Shown here in pieces: positions 28,066 through 36,650 of a stretch of 64,000 nt of DNA (position 1 is the first letter of the stretch; each line of letters opens with the position of its first letter). Location: the NCBI GenBank assembly GCA_900343135.1, contig OPYK01000006.1, positions 55,518 to 119,517 of the forward strand, written 5' to 3'. The notes below the pieces were generated by a model. It was not told the origin of the DNA and did no database searches. It saw nothing but the letters and a program-made list of their open reading frames with translations. The stretch comes from Atopobium massiliense. Its GTDB lineage: Bacteria > Actinomycetota > Coriobacteriia > Coriobacteriales > Atopobiaceae. A program made the position numbers and the translations under genes.

Positions 28066-29964
28066 CTAGTAATAAAAAATGCGACCCGCGCAGGAAGGCG
28101 TACCATGATCGTACAAATGCGACCAGTGTACATTTGGCGGATACGCTTCAATTATCCAACCGTTGCCCCAGTAAATCGCTACGTGACCTGGGTAAAATAC
28201 CAAATCGCCTGGTTGGAGCTGCGAGAGCGAAATCGTTTTATAACAGCCGTAGTGATGCATGTTTTCGGCATCATGCGAATGATAGCCGCGCGGACCGGTT
28301 GCCCAGTGCAACTGCGGATTCAAATCGCCCAAATCCATGCCCACCGCGTACGCTGACTGCATAACAAGTCCCACGCAATCAACGCCCACACCAGGCGCGC
28401 ACGCGTAATCCCAACGGTAGGGGGTGCCAAGGTACTCCTCCGCGCGCGTCAAAAACGCCTTGACGCACTCTTCACGCGACGCATTAAGCGAAATGCGCGA
28501 CGGCGTCATATAGTTAAACGGCGCACTTGCCTGCCACGCGGGCGCTACATTCCATGTTGAAATGTGATAGTAGCCCACAGGATTTTGATATCCAATTTTG
28601 TCGCAATGGCCATCCACATCAAAGCGGCGCGGATACCCGTCAATTACTTGCGTGCAGTTTTGCGCCATAGCACCATTGCTATTCAGGTAATATGCTTTAT
28701 TTTGCTCATAAAGCCAGCCAGTATGCATTATTTTGGTTGCAGGGTCAACGTAATACCACGTGCCACTGTCGTTAATCCAGCCCGTTTGTATTTCAAGCGT
28801 CTTCGGACTAAAGTAATACCACGCGCCGTTGTCCTTAACCCAGCCCGACTTTGCTTGGCCATACTCGTCAAACGCGTGCATAACGCCGTTCTCATGCGTT
28901 ATATATGGACTTGCCACACCGTTTGCATCAAAATGTATACTTTTTCCATCGATGGTCTGAATGCCTGTAAGCGCCTTGTGCGTGATGGGGTCAATGTAGT
29001 AGCGATTTCCCTGAATGGTTATAAACCCAGTTGGTTTTGAACCATCGGGCGCAATGTATTCGCCATTCTCAAACATAGCTTCTACATAGCCGTGGTCGTT
29101 CACGTACACCGTTTGCGTGGGTGTTACTACCTTTTGGCTGTACAAAAGGCCCGCATTTTCGTCTATCCAATAGATGTGTCCGTCGGCCTTTACGCAACCA
29201 AATGCCGCCTTACCGTTGTTATTTGGGTCGAAGTAAAACCACTTGCCACTTGGCGTTTTATACCAGCCGGTACGTAAAATTCCCCACTCGTCGGTGTATC
29301 GCCAGGTGTGCGCACCCTCGTGCACCCAATTGTTGTACACAAGGCCCGCGCTTTCATCCATCCAATAGTGATAGCCATTTACCAAGCAATCGCCCACAAC
29401 TAAACGATGGTGTTCTTGGCGAGGGTCAAAGTAAAACCATTTTCCACTTGGCACCTTATACCAGCCCGAAACGGCGTATCCCCATCGGTCAAAATAGTGC
29501 CAGCCCTCACTGTCGTGCATCCAGGTGCTGTAGGGGTAGGAGCCATCCTGGTTGCGATACCACACACCGTAGCTATTGCGCACCCAGCGCAAATCCGCTG
29601 GCTGGGCTTGCGGCTGCGGTTGGGCTTGCGTTTGCCCTTCTACCTGTGTTTGTTGCTGCGCGTCATTTTGCAGCACATTTTGTTGAGATTTACCTGCTTC
29701 ATCCTGGGTGCTCGCTGCGTTTTTGTCGTCTGCTGCATCCTTTGTGCTCTTTGTGCCGTCTTGTGTTTCAGAAACGGTGGTTAGGTTGTTTTCATGTGTG
29801 GTGGTTTGCTGCAGCGCACTCGCGTGTGCGTAAGCGGGGAGTGCGTACAGCATGCTTAGTGCAAATGCAGCTCCTACAACTGCGCCGGCAGCCGCGCTCA
29901 TAGTGCGCGTGGCGCCTGCCAATCGTGAAGAGCTGCTTTCGTTACGTGCCGCCCCCCCTGTCAC
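28066..29964 (-). CDS. secreted cell-wall-binding-repeat protein with NlpC/P60 peptidase domain
   Basis: 632 residues. A signal peptide (to about AYAHA, residue 48) is followed by a Gln-rich linker and about ten aromatic cell-wall-binding repeats (GWYKVPSGKWFYFDP, WVKDNGAWYYFSP, WINDSGTWYYVDP), about 124-450. The last 130 residues are an NlpC/P60 hydrolase: nucleophile Cys in GVDCVGLV, His in PGHVAIYWGNG, and LQPGDLVFY. It should bind the envelope and cut peptidoglycan stem peptides. The GTG at 29964 is uncertain; an ATG at 29901 would cut into the signal peptide charge. On the minus strand TTGATA and TAGTAA about 18 bases apart (near 30020-30050) may be its promoter. Confidence 0.9.
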   Translation of the reverse strand: MTGGAARNESSSSRLAGATRTMSAAAGAVVGAAFALSMLYALPAYAHASALQQTTTHENNLTTVSETQDGTKSTKDAADDKNAASTQDEAGKSQQNVLQNDAQQQTQVEGQTQAQPQPQAQPADLRWVRNSYGVWYRNQDGSYPYSTWMHDSEGWHYFDRWGYAVSGWYKVPSGKWFYFDPRQEHHRLVVGDCLVNGYHYWMDESAGLVYNNWVHEGAHTWRYTDEWGILRTGWYKTPSGKWFYFDPNNNGKAAFGCVKADGHIYWIDENAGLLYSQKVVTPTQTVYVNDHGYVEAMFENGEYIAPDGSKPTGFITIQGNRYYIDPITHKALTGIQTIDGKSIHFDANGVASPYITHENGVMHAFDEYGQAKSGWVKDNGAWYYFSPKTLEIQTGWINDSGTWYYVDPATKIMHTGWLYEQNKAYYLNSNGAMAQNCTQVIDGYPRRFDVDGHCDKIGYQNPVGYYHISTWNVAPAWQASAPFNYMTPSRISLNASREECVKAFLTRAEEYLGTPYRWDYACAPGVGVDCVGLVMQSAYAVGMDLGDLNPQLHWATGPRGYHSHDAENMHHYGCYKTISLSQLQPGDLVFYPGHVAIYWGNGWIIEAYPPNVHWSHLYDHGTPSCAGRIFYY

Positions 29965-30097
29965 TTGCAGCCGTACCGAAGGTACTTATAGGTACTAAAA
30001 ATCTCTTACTATGCATACATCCTCTTTTTTATCAACTCTTGTGTATGCAAGGCATGCGTGAATCGGTTATGAACCGTTTACCTTGCAGCCATACCGT

Positions 30098-30991
30098 TTA
30101 CTTTGCACGTGCAATGCATTTAGCAGCTGCAATGCCAGCAAGGCATCCATCTGCAACTGCGGTTGCCACCTGGCGCACTGCTTTTTCGCGCACATCACCA
30201 GCAATAAACAGGCCGTCTGTTGGCGACGCAACATCGCAGGTAATAAACCCAGCAGCATTGCGCGGCACATCGCAATCAATAAATTCTGTGTGCGGCGCCT
30301 GGCCAATCATGGCAAAAATCTCAATGCCTTCGTCCGACGCGATTTCTTCGTCATCAGAAAGTTGAACTTTTACCACACGTCCATCGTGCACGGTAACGTT
30401 TTTGAGTGTAGACGAGCAATGTGCGTGCAGTTTTTCACTGGCTTCAAGCGGACGCTTAAATTCTGGAATGCACATGAGCCTGTCCATATTCTGAACAATA
30501 TGAACTTCTTTTGCGAACGGAAGCATATAGAGCGCTTCTTTTGCCGCGCCGTCTGAACCGCCGTTTACCACAACAACTTTTCCGGCAACGCGCTTTTCGC
30601 AGCCATACGCCCAATGCGAAACGCTGTAGCCTTGGGTGTCTATCGGCAGCTCCTTAGGGTCTGAACCACAGGCAATAACTACAGAGCGAGCCGTGTAGCA
30701 GCCCTTTTGCGTTGTAACGCTAAAGGCATCGCCCGTTTTAGTCACCTTGGTTACCTCTTCATACAAAGGTTCCAAGTTGTATGCGCGCAGTTGGTTGAGC
30801 ATGCGCTCTTTTACCTTAAAGCCCGGCTCATCAACCACAATTGAGGTGTAGTGGCTTACTTTTGACACCTTGCCAATAAGGCCGCCCACTTCGTTTTTTT
30901 CGAACATCGTAACGCTCAATCCGCGTGATTGGGCATACAGAGCTGCAGAAACTCCCGCAGGGCCTGCTCCTACAACAATGAGATCTACCAT
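30098..30991 (-). CDS. FAD/NAD(P)-dependent oxidoreductase, thioredoxin-reductase-like fold
   Basis: About 297 residues. DLIVVGAGPAGVSAALYAQSRG is the FAD site, VVVVNGGSDGAAKEALYM the NAD(P) site, and GLFIAGDVREKAVRQVATAVADG the C-terminal FAD motif of low-Mr thioredoxin reductases. The redox CX2C normally found before the NAD(P) motif is missing: HWAYGCEKR has one Cys only, so it is not a standard thioredoxin reductase and may act on another acceptor. ATG 30991 is chosen because the family sequence starts there; ATG 31006 is possible. A strong promoter lies upstream at 31029-31057. Confidence 0.88.
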   Translation of the reverse strand: MVDLIVVGAGPAGVSAALYAQSRGLSVTMFEKNEVGGLIGKVSKVSHYTSIVVDEPGFKVKERMLNQLRAYNLEPLYEEVTKVTKTGDAFSVTTQKGCYTARSVVIACGSDPKELPIDTQGYSVSHWAYGCEKRVAGKVVVVNGGSDGAAKEALYMLPFAKEVHIVQNMDRLMCIPEFKRPLEASEKLHAHCSSTLKNVTVHDGRVVKVQLSDDEEIASDEGIEIFAMIGQAPHTEFIDCDVPRNAAGFITCDVASPTDGLFIAGDVREKAVRQVATAVADGCLAGIAAAKCIARAK

Positions 30992-31028
30992 GGTTTCCCC
31001 ATTCATTTGTGTTCATAGCCGAGGAGTA

Positions 31029-31057
31029 ATTATATAACCGTTGTACGCATTTGTTAA
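31029..31057 (-). promoter_or_regulatory. sigma-70 promoter of the FAD oxidoreductase gene
   Basis: On the minus strand TTAACA (31052-31057) and TATAAT (31029-31034) are 17 bases apart, close to consensus. Confidence 0.7.
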
Positions 31058-31084
31058 GGCACGTTAACCCTTTAGTTAAGGCAC
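31053..31084. promoter_or_regulatory. phased GTTAA repeats at the oxidoreductase promoter
   Basis: GTTAAGGCAC occurs at 31053-31062 and 31075-31084, with GTTAA also at 31063. Spacing of 10 and 12 bases puts them on one helix face, overlapping the -35. A regulator site is inferred. Confidence 0.4.
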
Positions 31085-31495
31085 CATAATGCTTTTATTG
31101 AGCGAAAACACATCACGTGTTACGGGGCGTTAGGCTCCTGACCGTGTTTCTCATGTGCGTGCTCGACGTGCATGGTATACTACTTTCAAAACTTAAAAAA
31201 TTTTACACTTTTGAAAGTGCCCCAGCCCTGCACCCGCGCCGCCCGCATATTAAAAAATTCTAATTGGAAACCTTTGCGAAGGCGCGCACGTGGGCAAGGG
31301 AGAGCTCCTACATTTTACAGGTTATTTTCAGAAAAAAGGTGCTCATAGCTGCTAAAATACACGCGTCGCAGGCGGCACATTACCCGCATTCGCGCAGCAA
31401 ATTCTATCGTGTAGCTGCATATTTGTACGCCGTATATTCGTAAATTAGTTGTATAATTTAATACCATTATCGCATACGTCCAAGAAAGGGGATGC
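31085..31495. other. upstream region of the galactitol-type PTS operon
   Basis: 411 bases without a gene. TATACT (31176-31181) is directly followed by an inverted repeat, ACTTTCAAAA (31182-31191) and TTTTGAAAGT (31209-31218), which could be an operator. A second TATAAT lies at 31452-31457 close to the first gene, without a good -35. Confidence 0.4.
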
Positions 31496-31780
31496 ATGAA
31501 ACACATCATTTTGGCGTGCGGGTCGGGTATTGCTACGTCCACCGCTGTTGCCGCAAAAGTGAGCGATCTTCTAAACGACAATGGCTTTGCAGGCGCGTAT
31601 AGCATAACCACCTGTTCTATTGCAGAGGCTGTAGAAAAATCGCAAGATGCCGATCTCATTATTGCAACAACCGTTAAACCCGATGGTATTGCGTGTCCGT
31701 TTATCTCGGGCATTCCATTTTTAACGGGCATGGGTCGCGCAGCTGCAGAACAACAGGTATTAGACTTTATGAACGCATAG
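31496..31780 (+). CDS. PTS galactitol-type IIB component
   Basis: 94 residues, a cytosolic phosphocarrier. The phosphocysteine loop ACGSGIATST at the N-terminus is typical of GatB-like IIB proteins; the rest is a small alpha/beta fold of normal length. It accepts phosphate from IIA and passes it to the sugar carried by IIC. The ATG follows AAGAAAGGGG. First gene of the IIB-IIC-IIA set. Confidence 0.92.
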   Translation: MKHIILACGSGIATSTAVAAKVSDLLNDNGFAGAYSITTCSIAEAVEKSQDADLIIATTVKPDGIACPFISGIPFLTGMGRAAAEQQVLDFMNA

Positions 31781-31852
31781 GGGAGCGCTTGTAGCGTGCG
31801 CCGTTAACGCACCAGCGTTCACCAAACTGTATTCAAATCCGAAGGAGGGAAT

Positions 31853-33250
31853 ATGGACACAGTTGTTTCTTTTTTTACGAGCGTTTCAAGCCTTGGCGTA
31901 TCGGTTGTTATGCCTATAGTGCTCACCATCATTGGCCTTGCATTTGGCGGAAAATTTGGCAAATCGCTTAAAGCGGCTTTAACCGTTGGCATTGGTTTTA
32001 TTGGTCTTAACCTCGTAATTAACCAGCTCATGGGCACCGATCTTGCGGGCGCAGTTACTGCTATGGTGCACCGTTTTGGGCTTACGCTCTCGGTTATCGA
32101 TGTTGGCTGGCCTGCCGCCTCAGCAATTGCTATGGGCTCAATTGTTGGCACGATTATCATCCCGTTGTCGCTTTTGGTAAATGTGGTTATGCTGCTTACC
32201 AACACCACGCAAACTGCCGACGTTGACATTTGGAACTATTGGCACTTTGCATTTACCGGCGCGCTTGTGGCTATTGTTACTAACAACGTTGCCTTTGGTA
32301 TTGTTGCAGCAATTATTAACGAAGTTGTCGTGCTTGTTATCGGCGATGTTACTGCTCCTTTGGTTGAGAAATCCCTTGGTTTACCTGGCGTTTCTATTCC
32401 TCATGGTTTTGCAGGTGCCTACGTGCCCATTGCGTTTGCCATGGACTGGCTCATCGACCGCATTCCCGGTATCAACAAAATCACCATTAATGTCGAAAGC
32501 ATGCAAAAACGCTTTGGCGTGTTTGGCGATCCTGTTTTGTTGGGTTCGCTTATCGGCCTTGTTATTGGTATTCTTGCTGGTTACGGCTTTTTGCCCTCGC
32601 TTGGCGCTGACGGCAAGCCGCTGCCTAGTTTTCTTGCGTGTGCCGTGGCCATGGGTGCTGTTATGGTGCTCATTCCAAAAATGGCCGCCCTGCTTATGGA
32701 AGGATTGCTTCCTATTTCCGATGCAGCATCGGCATTTATTCAAAAACATTTTCAAAGCCGAGGAAAAATTTACATTGGTCTCGACTCTGCAGTGGGTACC
32801 GGCCATCCGGTAACGCTTACGATGGCTCTTATCTTGGTGCCGTTTGCCATTGCGCTGTCGCTGGCGCTTCCGGGCAATAAAGTTATGCCGCTTGTTGATT
32901 TGGCGTGCATTCCGTATATGCTTGTGCTGGTAACGCCTATCGTTCGCCAAAATGCATTTCGCGGCATTCTTACCGGTATCGTTGTGCTTGCTGTTGGTTT
33001 GTACATTGCAACCGATTTGTCGCCGCTTATTACTACAGCTGCGCAAAACGTGAGCTTTGACATGAACGGTGCTGCTGCCATTTCGTCTATTTGCGATGGT
33101 GCAAACCCGCTTACCTGGGTTATCGTTCGTTTAGCTGCACTTTTTAACGGCGTGGGTATTGTTATTCCGGCAGCGGGCGCGCTTGCGCTTGCATGGTGGA
33201 ATCGCATGCGCATTCGCAAAGAGGCACAAGAGCTTAACTGCGCAAAGTAA
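31853..33250 (+). CDS. PTS galactitol-type IIC permease
   Basis: 465 residues with about ten hydrophobic helices. GatC-family features include the N-terminal FGGKFGKSLKAALTVGIGFIGL, the PHGFAGAYVPIAFAMDWLIDRIPGIN segment and CDGANPLTW near the C-terminus. It forms the membrane channel for a hexitol or related sugar. The ATG at 31853 follows GGAGGG. It lies 72 bases after IIB. No sugar-phosphate dehydrogenase or aldolase lies beside it, so the substrate cannot be fixed. Confidence 0.93.
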   Translation: MDTVVSFFTSVSSLGVSVVMPIVLTIIGLAFGGKFGKSLKAALTVGIGFIGLNLVINQLMGTDLAGAVTAMVHRFGLTLSVIDVGWPAASAIAMGSIVGTIIIPLSLLVNVVMLLTNTTQTADVDIWNYWHFAFTGALVAIVTNNVAFGIVAAIINEVVVLVIGDVTAPLVEKSLGLPGVSIPHGFAGAYVPIAFAMDWLIDRIPGINKITINVESMQKRFGVFGDPVLLGSLIGLVIGILAGYGFLPSLGADGKPLPSFLACAVAMGAVMVLIPKMAALLMEGLLPISDAASAFIQKHFQSRGKIYIGLDSAVGTGHPVTLTMALILVPFAIALSLALPGNKVMPLVDLACIPYMLVLVTPIVRQNAFRGILTGIVVLAVGLYIATDLSPLITTAAQNVSFDMNGAAAISSICDGANPLTWVIVRLAALFNGVGIVIPAAGALALAWWNRMRIRKEAQELNCAK

Positions 33251-33310
33251 CCCACGCGGTTTTTGGCGTGCATGATACACGTGTTACGTACATGAACGTT
33301 GGTACATACA

Positions 33311-33334
33311 GGCAGTGTGCTTCGGCGCACTGCC
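33311..33334 (+). other. intercistronic hairpin between IIC and IIA genes
   Basis: GGCAGTGTGC (33311-33320) and GCGCACTGCC (33325-33334) form a 10-bp stem with one wobble pair and a TTCG loop. GTTCTTT follows, too weak for full termination; it may set the relative expression of the genes. Confidence 0.5.
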
Positions 33335-33411
33335 GTTCTTTACATGCGCGTGCGTACACTTCTGTTTTTACCTCTTACTTTTACACTACCGTGTTTGTAG
33401 AAAGGATATAC

Positions 33412-33927
33412 ATGACACAACGCTCCGATACTAGTGTCGCACCTACCGCTGTACCTGCAGCACCGTCGCTTTTTTCTGAAGACCTCGTGTTTTTGGATGC
33501 TGAAGCAACTACAAGCGATGAGCTTTTTTCATTTTTGTCGAAGAAGCTTATGCAAAAAGGCTACGTAGCTCCAAGCTGGCAGGCAGCCATTCAAGAGCGC
33601 GAGGCCGCGTTTCCTACCGGGCTTGCATTTGAAACCATTGCGCTTGCGCTTCCTCATGTAGACGCTGTTCACATTACTAAACCCTACATTGCAATCGTAA
33701 AACCGCGCACGCCCATTCTGTTTTCTGCTATGGCGGGCGTGTCTGATGAGCCCATCTTGGCATCGCTTATTGTTAATTTAGGACTTCTTAAGCATAATGA
33801 ACAGCAGGTACATGTGCTTTCTGCCATGATGGAAATGTTTATGGACAGCGCGCATGTAGCCCGTATAGCTGCGCAAACAACTCAGGCAGGGATGGTTGAG
33901 TGTTTTCAATCGTATTTACAGCTGTAG
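33412..33927 (+). CDS. PTS IIA component (fructose/galactitol type)
   Basis: About 171 residues, PTS_EIIA_2 fold. The phospho-accepting His is in ALPHVDAVHITKP, and GLAFETIALALPH is typical. It takes phosphate from HPr. A 25-residue Ala/Ser/Pro-rich leader precedes the domain. The ATG at 33412 follows GAAAGGA; an upstream open extension has no ribosome site. Third gene of the PTS set, 161 bases after IIC. Confidence 0.9.
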   Translation: MTQRSDTSVAPTAVPAAPSLFSEDLVFLDAEATTSDELFSFLSKKLMQKGYVAPSWQAAIQEREAAFPTGLAFETIALALPHVDAVHITKPYIAIVKPRTPILFSAMAGVSDEPILASLIVNLGLLKHNEQQVHVLSAMMEMFMDSAHVARIAAQTTQAGMVECFQSYLQL

Positions 33928-34056
33928 CGTGCGCAGACCTTGCGTGAGCTGCTTGCGTGCCTCAGGGCGCCGAAGTAAGCCGAAATAAACCATCAGTTTT
34001 GGCTGCTTCGTGTATAATGTGGTGCACTTTGAATATGCATAGAGAAGGGACATCGT

Positions 34057-34626
34057 ATGCACGATTCATCATCTGTATGTACAGCTAACTCGCTGCTTGT
34101 GTGTGTTGATTTGCAAAACGACTTTATAGATGGCACGCTTGGCACGCCAGAAGCACAAGGCATTATTGACGCCTGTGTTAAAAGAATTGCCACGTTCCCA
34201 GGTAGAGTTGTGTATACACTCGACGAGCATTTTTCTAACTACCTTGAAACGCAAGAGGGGAGAAACCTGCCCGTTTTGCATTGTCAAGAGCACACACCCG
34301 GTCAAAAGCTGCATCCTGCGATTGCAGACGCGCTTTTAGCGCGCGATGCACGAGGATTTTCGAAGCATTATTTTGGTTCGGTGGATTTAGCACATTGGGC
34401 AGCTGCTCAAGCTGCGCAAACGCCGTTTTCGTCGGTGCTTCTTATTGGTATTTGTACTGATATTTGTGTGCTCTCTAATGCGATGCTACTTAAAGCTGCG
34501 CTTCCCGAAACGCCAATCTATGTCGATTCGTCGTGCTGCGCGGGTGTAACGCCCAAAAAGCACGAAGCTGCACTGAGCGTGCTTGAAAGTTGCCAAATTT
34601 ACGATGTTGCGAAGCTGCGCAAATAA
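34057..34626 (+). CDS. isochorismatase-family cysteine hydrolase, probable nicotinamidase
   Basis: 189 residues. The triad is visible: Asp in CVDLQNDF, Lys in FSKHYFGS and Cys in GICTDICVLSNAM. Length and the metal-site-like DEHF fit nicotinamidases, which convert nicotinamide to nicotinate; pncB, the next enzyme of that salvage path, is at 60205-61800. Other amidase activities of the family cannot be excluded. The ATG at 34057 follows AGAAGGG, and TATAAT at about 34013-34018 may be its -10. Confidence 0.85.
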   Translation: MHDSSSVCTANSLLVCVDLQNDFIDGTLGTPEAQGIIDACVKRIATFPGRVVYTLDEHFSNYLETQEGRNLPVLHCQEHTPGQKLHPAIADALLARDARGFSKHYFGSVDLAHWAAAQAAQTPFSSVLLIGICTDICVLSNAMLLKAALPETPIYVDSSCCAGVTPKKHEAALSVLESCQIYDVAKLRK

Positions 34627-34699
34627 GCGCGGTACGCGAAAGGTGCATCTCACGCTGCGTATGTAGAGCAAATCTAGGCAGGTGCTAAACCTTGGTAAT

Positions 34700-34734
34700 A
34701 AAACACCCGCGTTCTGTATGAACACGGGTGTTTT
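34700..34734. terminator. bidirectional rho-independent terminator
   Basis: AAAACACCCGCGTTC (34700-34714) pairs with GAACACGGGTGTTTT (34720-34734) with one mismatch. It serves the hydrolase gene on the plus strand and can serve the converging DUF5648 gene. Confidence 0.85.
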
Positions 34735-34802
34735 CTTTGCATTAGAACGCTGGTATGTACGGCAGCGCTACGTTTAGCAATGTAAAGCTATAAAAGGCTG
34801 CA

Positions 34803-36078
34803 TTACACTTCTTCAACGTACCACTTAACGCCTTCTTTTTTCCAGCCGTCCCTAACGTTTTTCTCAATTTCATCGAGCTTGGCTGTGTAGTGGTGATAGA
34901 ACTCTGTTCTGTTTGGATTGTAGAGTGAATATACTGGGTCTGCGCTTTGTAGAACGTGAGCTATAAAAGCATACGCCTTCATCTTTCCAACCAATTTTTA
35001 CAAGATTTTTTACCTCGTTTGTATCGGTTGTGTAGTGGTGCTCGCCAGTCCATGGGTTGTACAAACGATATACCTCGTCGCCTTCTGTTGCTGGAATAAG
35101 ACCTGCTGCACCCTCAAGCTTCCAGCCAAGAGCTACCAGGTTGTTCTTTTCTGCTTCTTTGGGAGTAAAGAGGTGTTCACCAGTTGTGTTGTTGTACAAA
35201 CGATACAAAATTGCATAGCGAACATTTGGATGTGCGTTTTGCAAACGAAGATAGCTCTCAAGCAAGCTGTGTGAGCTGTCGATAGACGAAATTTCATCGG
35301 TAAGTTTCTTTTTATACTCTTCGATTGTCTGTTGGACTTCCTTATTGTGCATGGTTACCTTAATGAGCGCTTCTTTTACGCTGTAGTTGTCAGCAAGTTT
35401 GCCCGAAAGATCAACATTACACAGATTACATGTCTTGCTTGTGGGATCTGTGAAGTTTGCGAGCGTTGTGAGCGCGTTTACGTTGGCGGGGGTGTTTTCT
35501 AGCTTATTGCTGCGAAGTTGCAACGAACTAAGGCTGGTAAGACTCGAAATGCCGCTAATATCAGTAATTTCGTTGTTGTTTGCAACAAGCGACTTAAGTG
35601 TTGTAGGAAGGCTTTGAAGTTTGGTGAGTTTATTGCCTGACACATTCAGGTAGGTAAGCTGTTTTAGGTTGATTTGCTGTCCTGAACCTATAATGCTCGA
35701 AAGATCGTCATCAGTGAGTTTGGAGTTGGTAATTTTAAGTGCGTTAAGACCGGTAAGCTGGCCCAGCAGATTTTTTGCTGCCTCGTCGAGCGTTACGTAC
35801 GACAAAGAAAGCTCTTTTACCTTGTCATAATTAGCATTCTCAACGAGCGTGTCGGCCCATTTTACCGTTGTGCCTTCACGGTTTGCTTTTTGACGTGCTA
35901 CGCGCTCAAGCTCCGATTTAATAGCGCGCTTTACTGCCTTTACTGCTGCCGAATCGCCATTTGTTTGCGCGGCATAGGAAACCGATGTCATATGAACTGC
36001 AGATGGCAAGGCAGCCGATCCGAGCACTAAACCGCATGCAATTGCGCCAGCAGCTGCATTACGAGCTAATGATTTCAT
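34803..36078 (-). pseudogene. secreted LRR protein with C-terminal DUF5648-type lobes, frameshifted near its end
   Basis: About 425 residues if whole. ATG 36078 follows AAAGGAG on the minus strand. A signal peptide (MKSLARNAAAGAIACGLVLG) leads to a helical part, about five leucine-rich repeats (LTYLNVSGNKLTKL, LSSLQLRSNKL) and a Cys pair, then three lobes (LYRLYNNTTGEHLFTP, VYRLYNPWTGEHHYTT, VYSLYNPNRTEFYHHYT). The frame shifts by one base at an AAA run (plus-strand TTT 34946-34948): dropping one A gives S-T-S-A-D-P-V-Y and restores lobe 3. As read, the first frame runs on with unrelated residues to 34870. Same C-terminal cassette as 24901-27389. Confidence 0.8.
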
Positions 36079-36355
36079 GTAAACTCCTTTCAGCATCTTG
36101 CGCATATGCAAGACGTACTTCATATCAAAAGATAGATACAAGAATAATACTGTATCTTTCAATAAAATTCTACATATGCAGCGCAATTTCATAGTATTTT
36201 TTGTGCACAGATGGCGGCCATAGCGCAAGATAGCGCCTAGAGCCGTGCCTATCCCTGCGCCTGTGTCCATCCGCCCGCCGCGGCGTATCCGCACGGCATG
36301 CGACGCGCCCTGAGCCCGCGCCCGCCGCACCCTGTCCACCAGCAAAAAGTTGCAG

Positions 36356-36382
36356 TTGGTAAACTAGTTAAAGTTGTATACT
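36356..36382 (+). promoter_or_regulatory. putative promoter of the adhE leader
   Basis: TATACT at 36377-36382 is a good -10. TTGGTA (36356-36361) is 15 bases upstream, a short spacer. Transcription would start at about 36389, at the first bases of the leader helix. Confidence 0.45.
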
Positions 36383-36387
36383 TTTAT

Positions 36388-36502
36388 GTGGTCATGTACT
36401 GGTATGCCTTCACAATTAGGTAGCAAAAGCTACACCCAGTTGCATTTGCCCAGGTAAACATGACCACTTTTAGCTGGTCAACCGCAAAAAGCCAGCTTTT
36501 TT
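36388..36502 (+). promoter_or_regulatory. candidate riboswitch or attenuator in the adhE leader
   Basis: P1: GTGGTCATGT (36388-36397) pairs perfectly with ACATGACCAC (36458-36467), closing a 60-base domain with a GTAGC-AAAA-GCTAC hairpin and ACTGG/CCAGT. Antiterminator: TGACCA (36461-36466) pairs with TGGTCA (36475-36480). Terminator: AGCTGG (36472-36477) pairs with CCAGCT (36492-36497) and T6 follows. The three exclude each other. Folding with P1 would allow termination. No known riboswitch class recognised. Confidence 0.5.
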
Positions 36503-36650
36503 CGCAAATGACGCAACCTTTTACCCAATAATCTGCAACTATAGAACATGTAAATAAAATGGTTATAAAAAAGTGTATCGCGTTTAGATGTGTGCATTCT
36601 GTTTTGCACAGCACCTTATAGCAGCGATATAACACGGTGACGGAGGTACT

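Larger units (their letters stand above)
36079..36650. other. divergent region with adhE leader
   Basis: 572 bases without a gene. The left part carries the promoter of the LRR gene (minus-strand TTGAAA and TATCTA about 18 bases apart near 36145-36170). The right part holds the structured adhE leader. TTGCAC and TATAAC, 18 bases apart near 36602-36632, might be a second, close promoter. Confidence 0.5.

Noticed and set aside
29965..30097. c-di-AMP riboswitch before the NlpC/P60 gene
   Set aside because: The gap is 133 bases and lacks the conserved ydaO-type core; only a promoter-like pair was seen.
36478..36502. Alternative AAAAAG/CTTTTT terminator hairpin in the adhE leader
   Set aside because: It gives a 4-base loop and only one G-C pair; the AGCTGG/CCAGCT stem is more likely.
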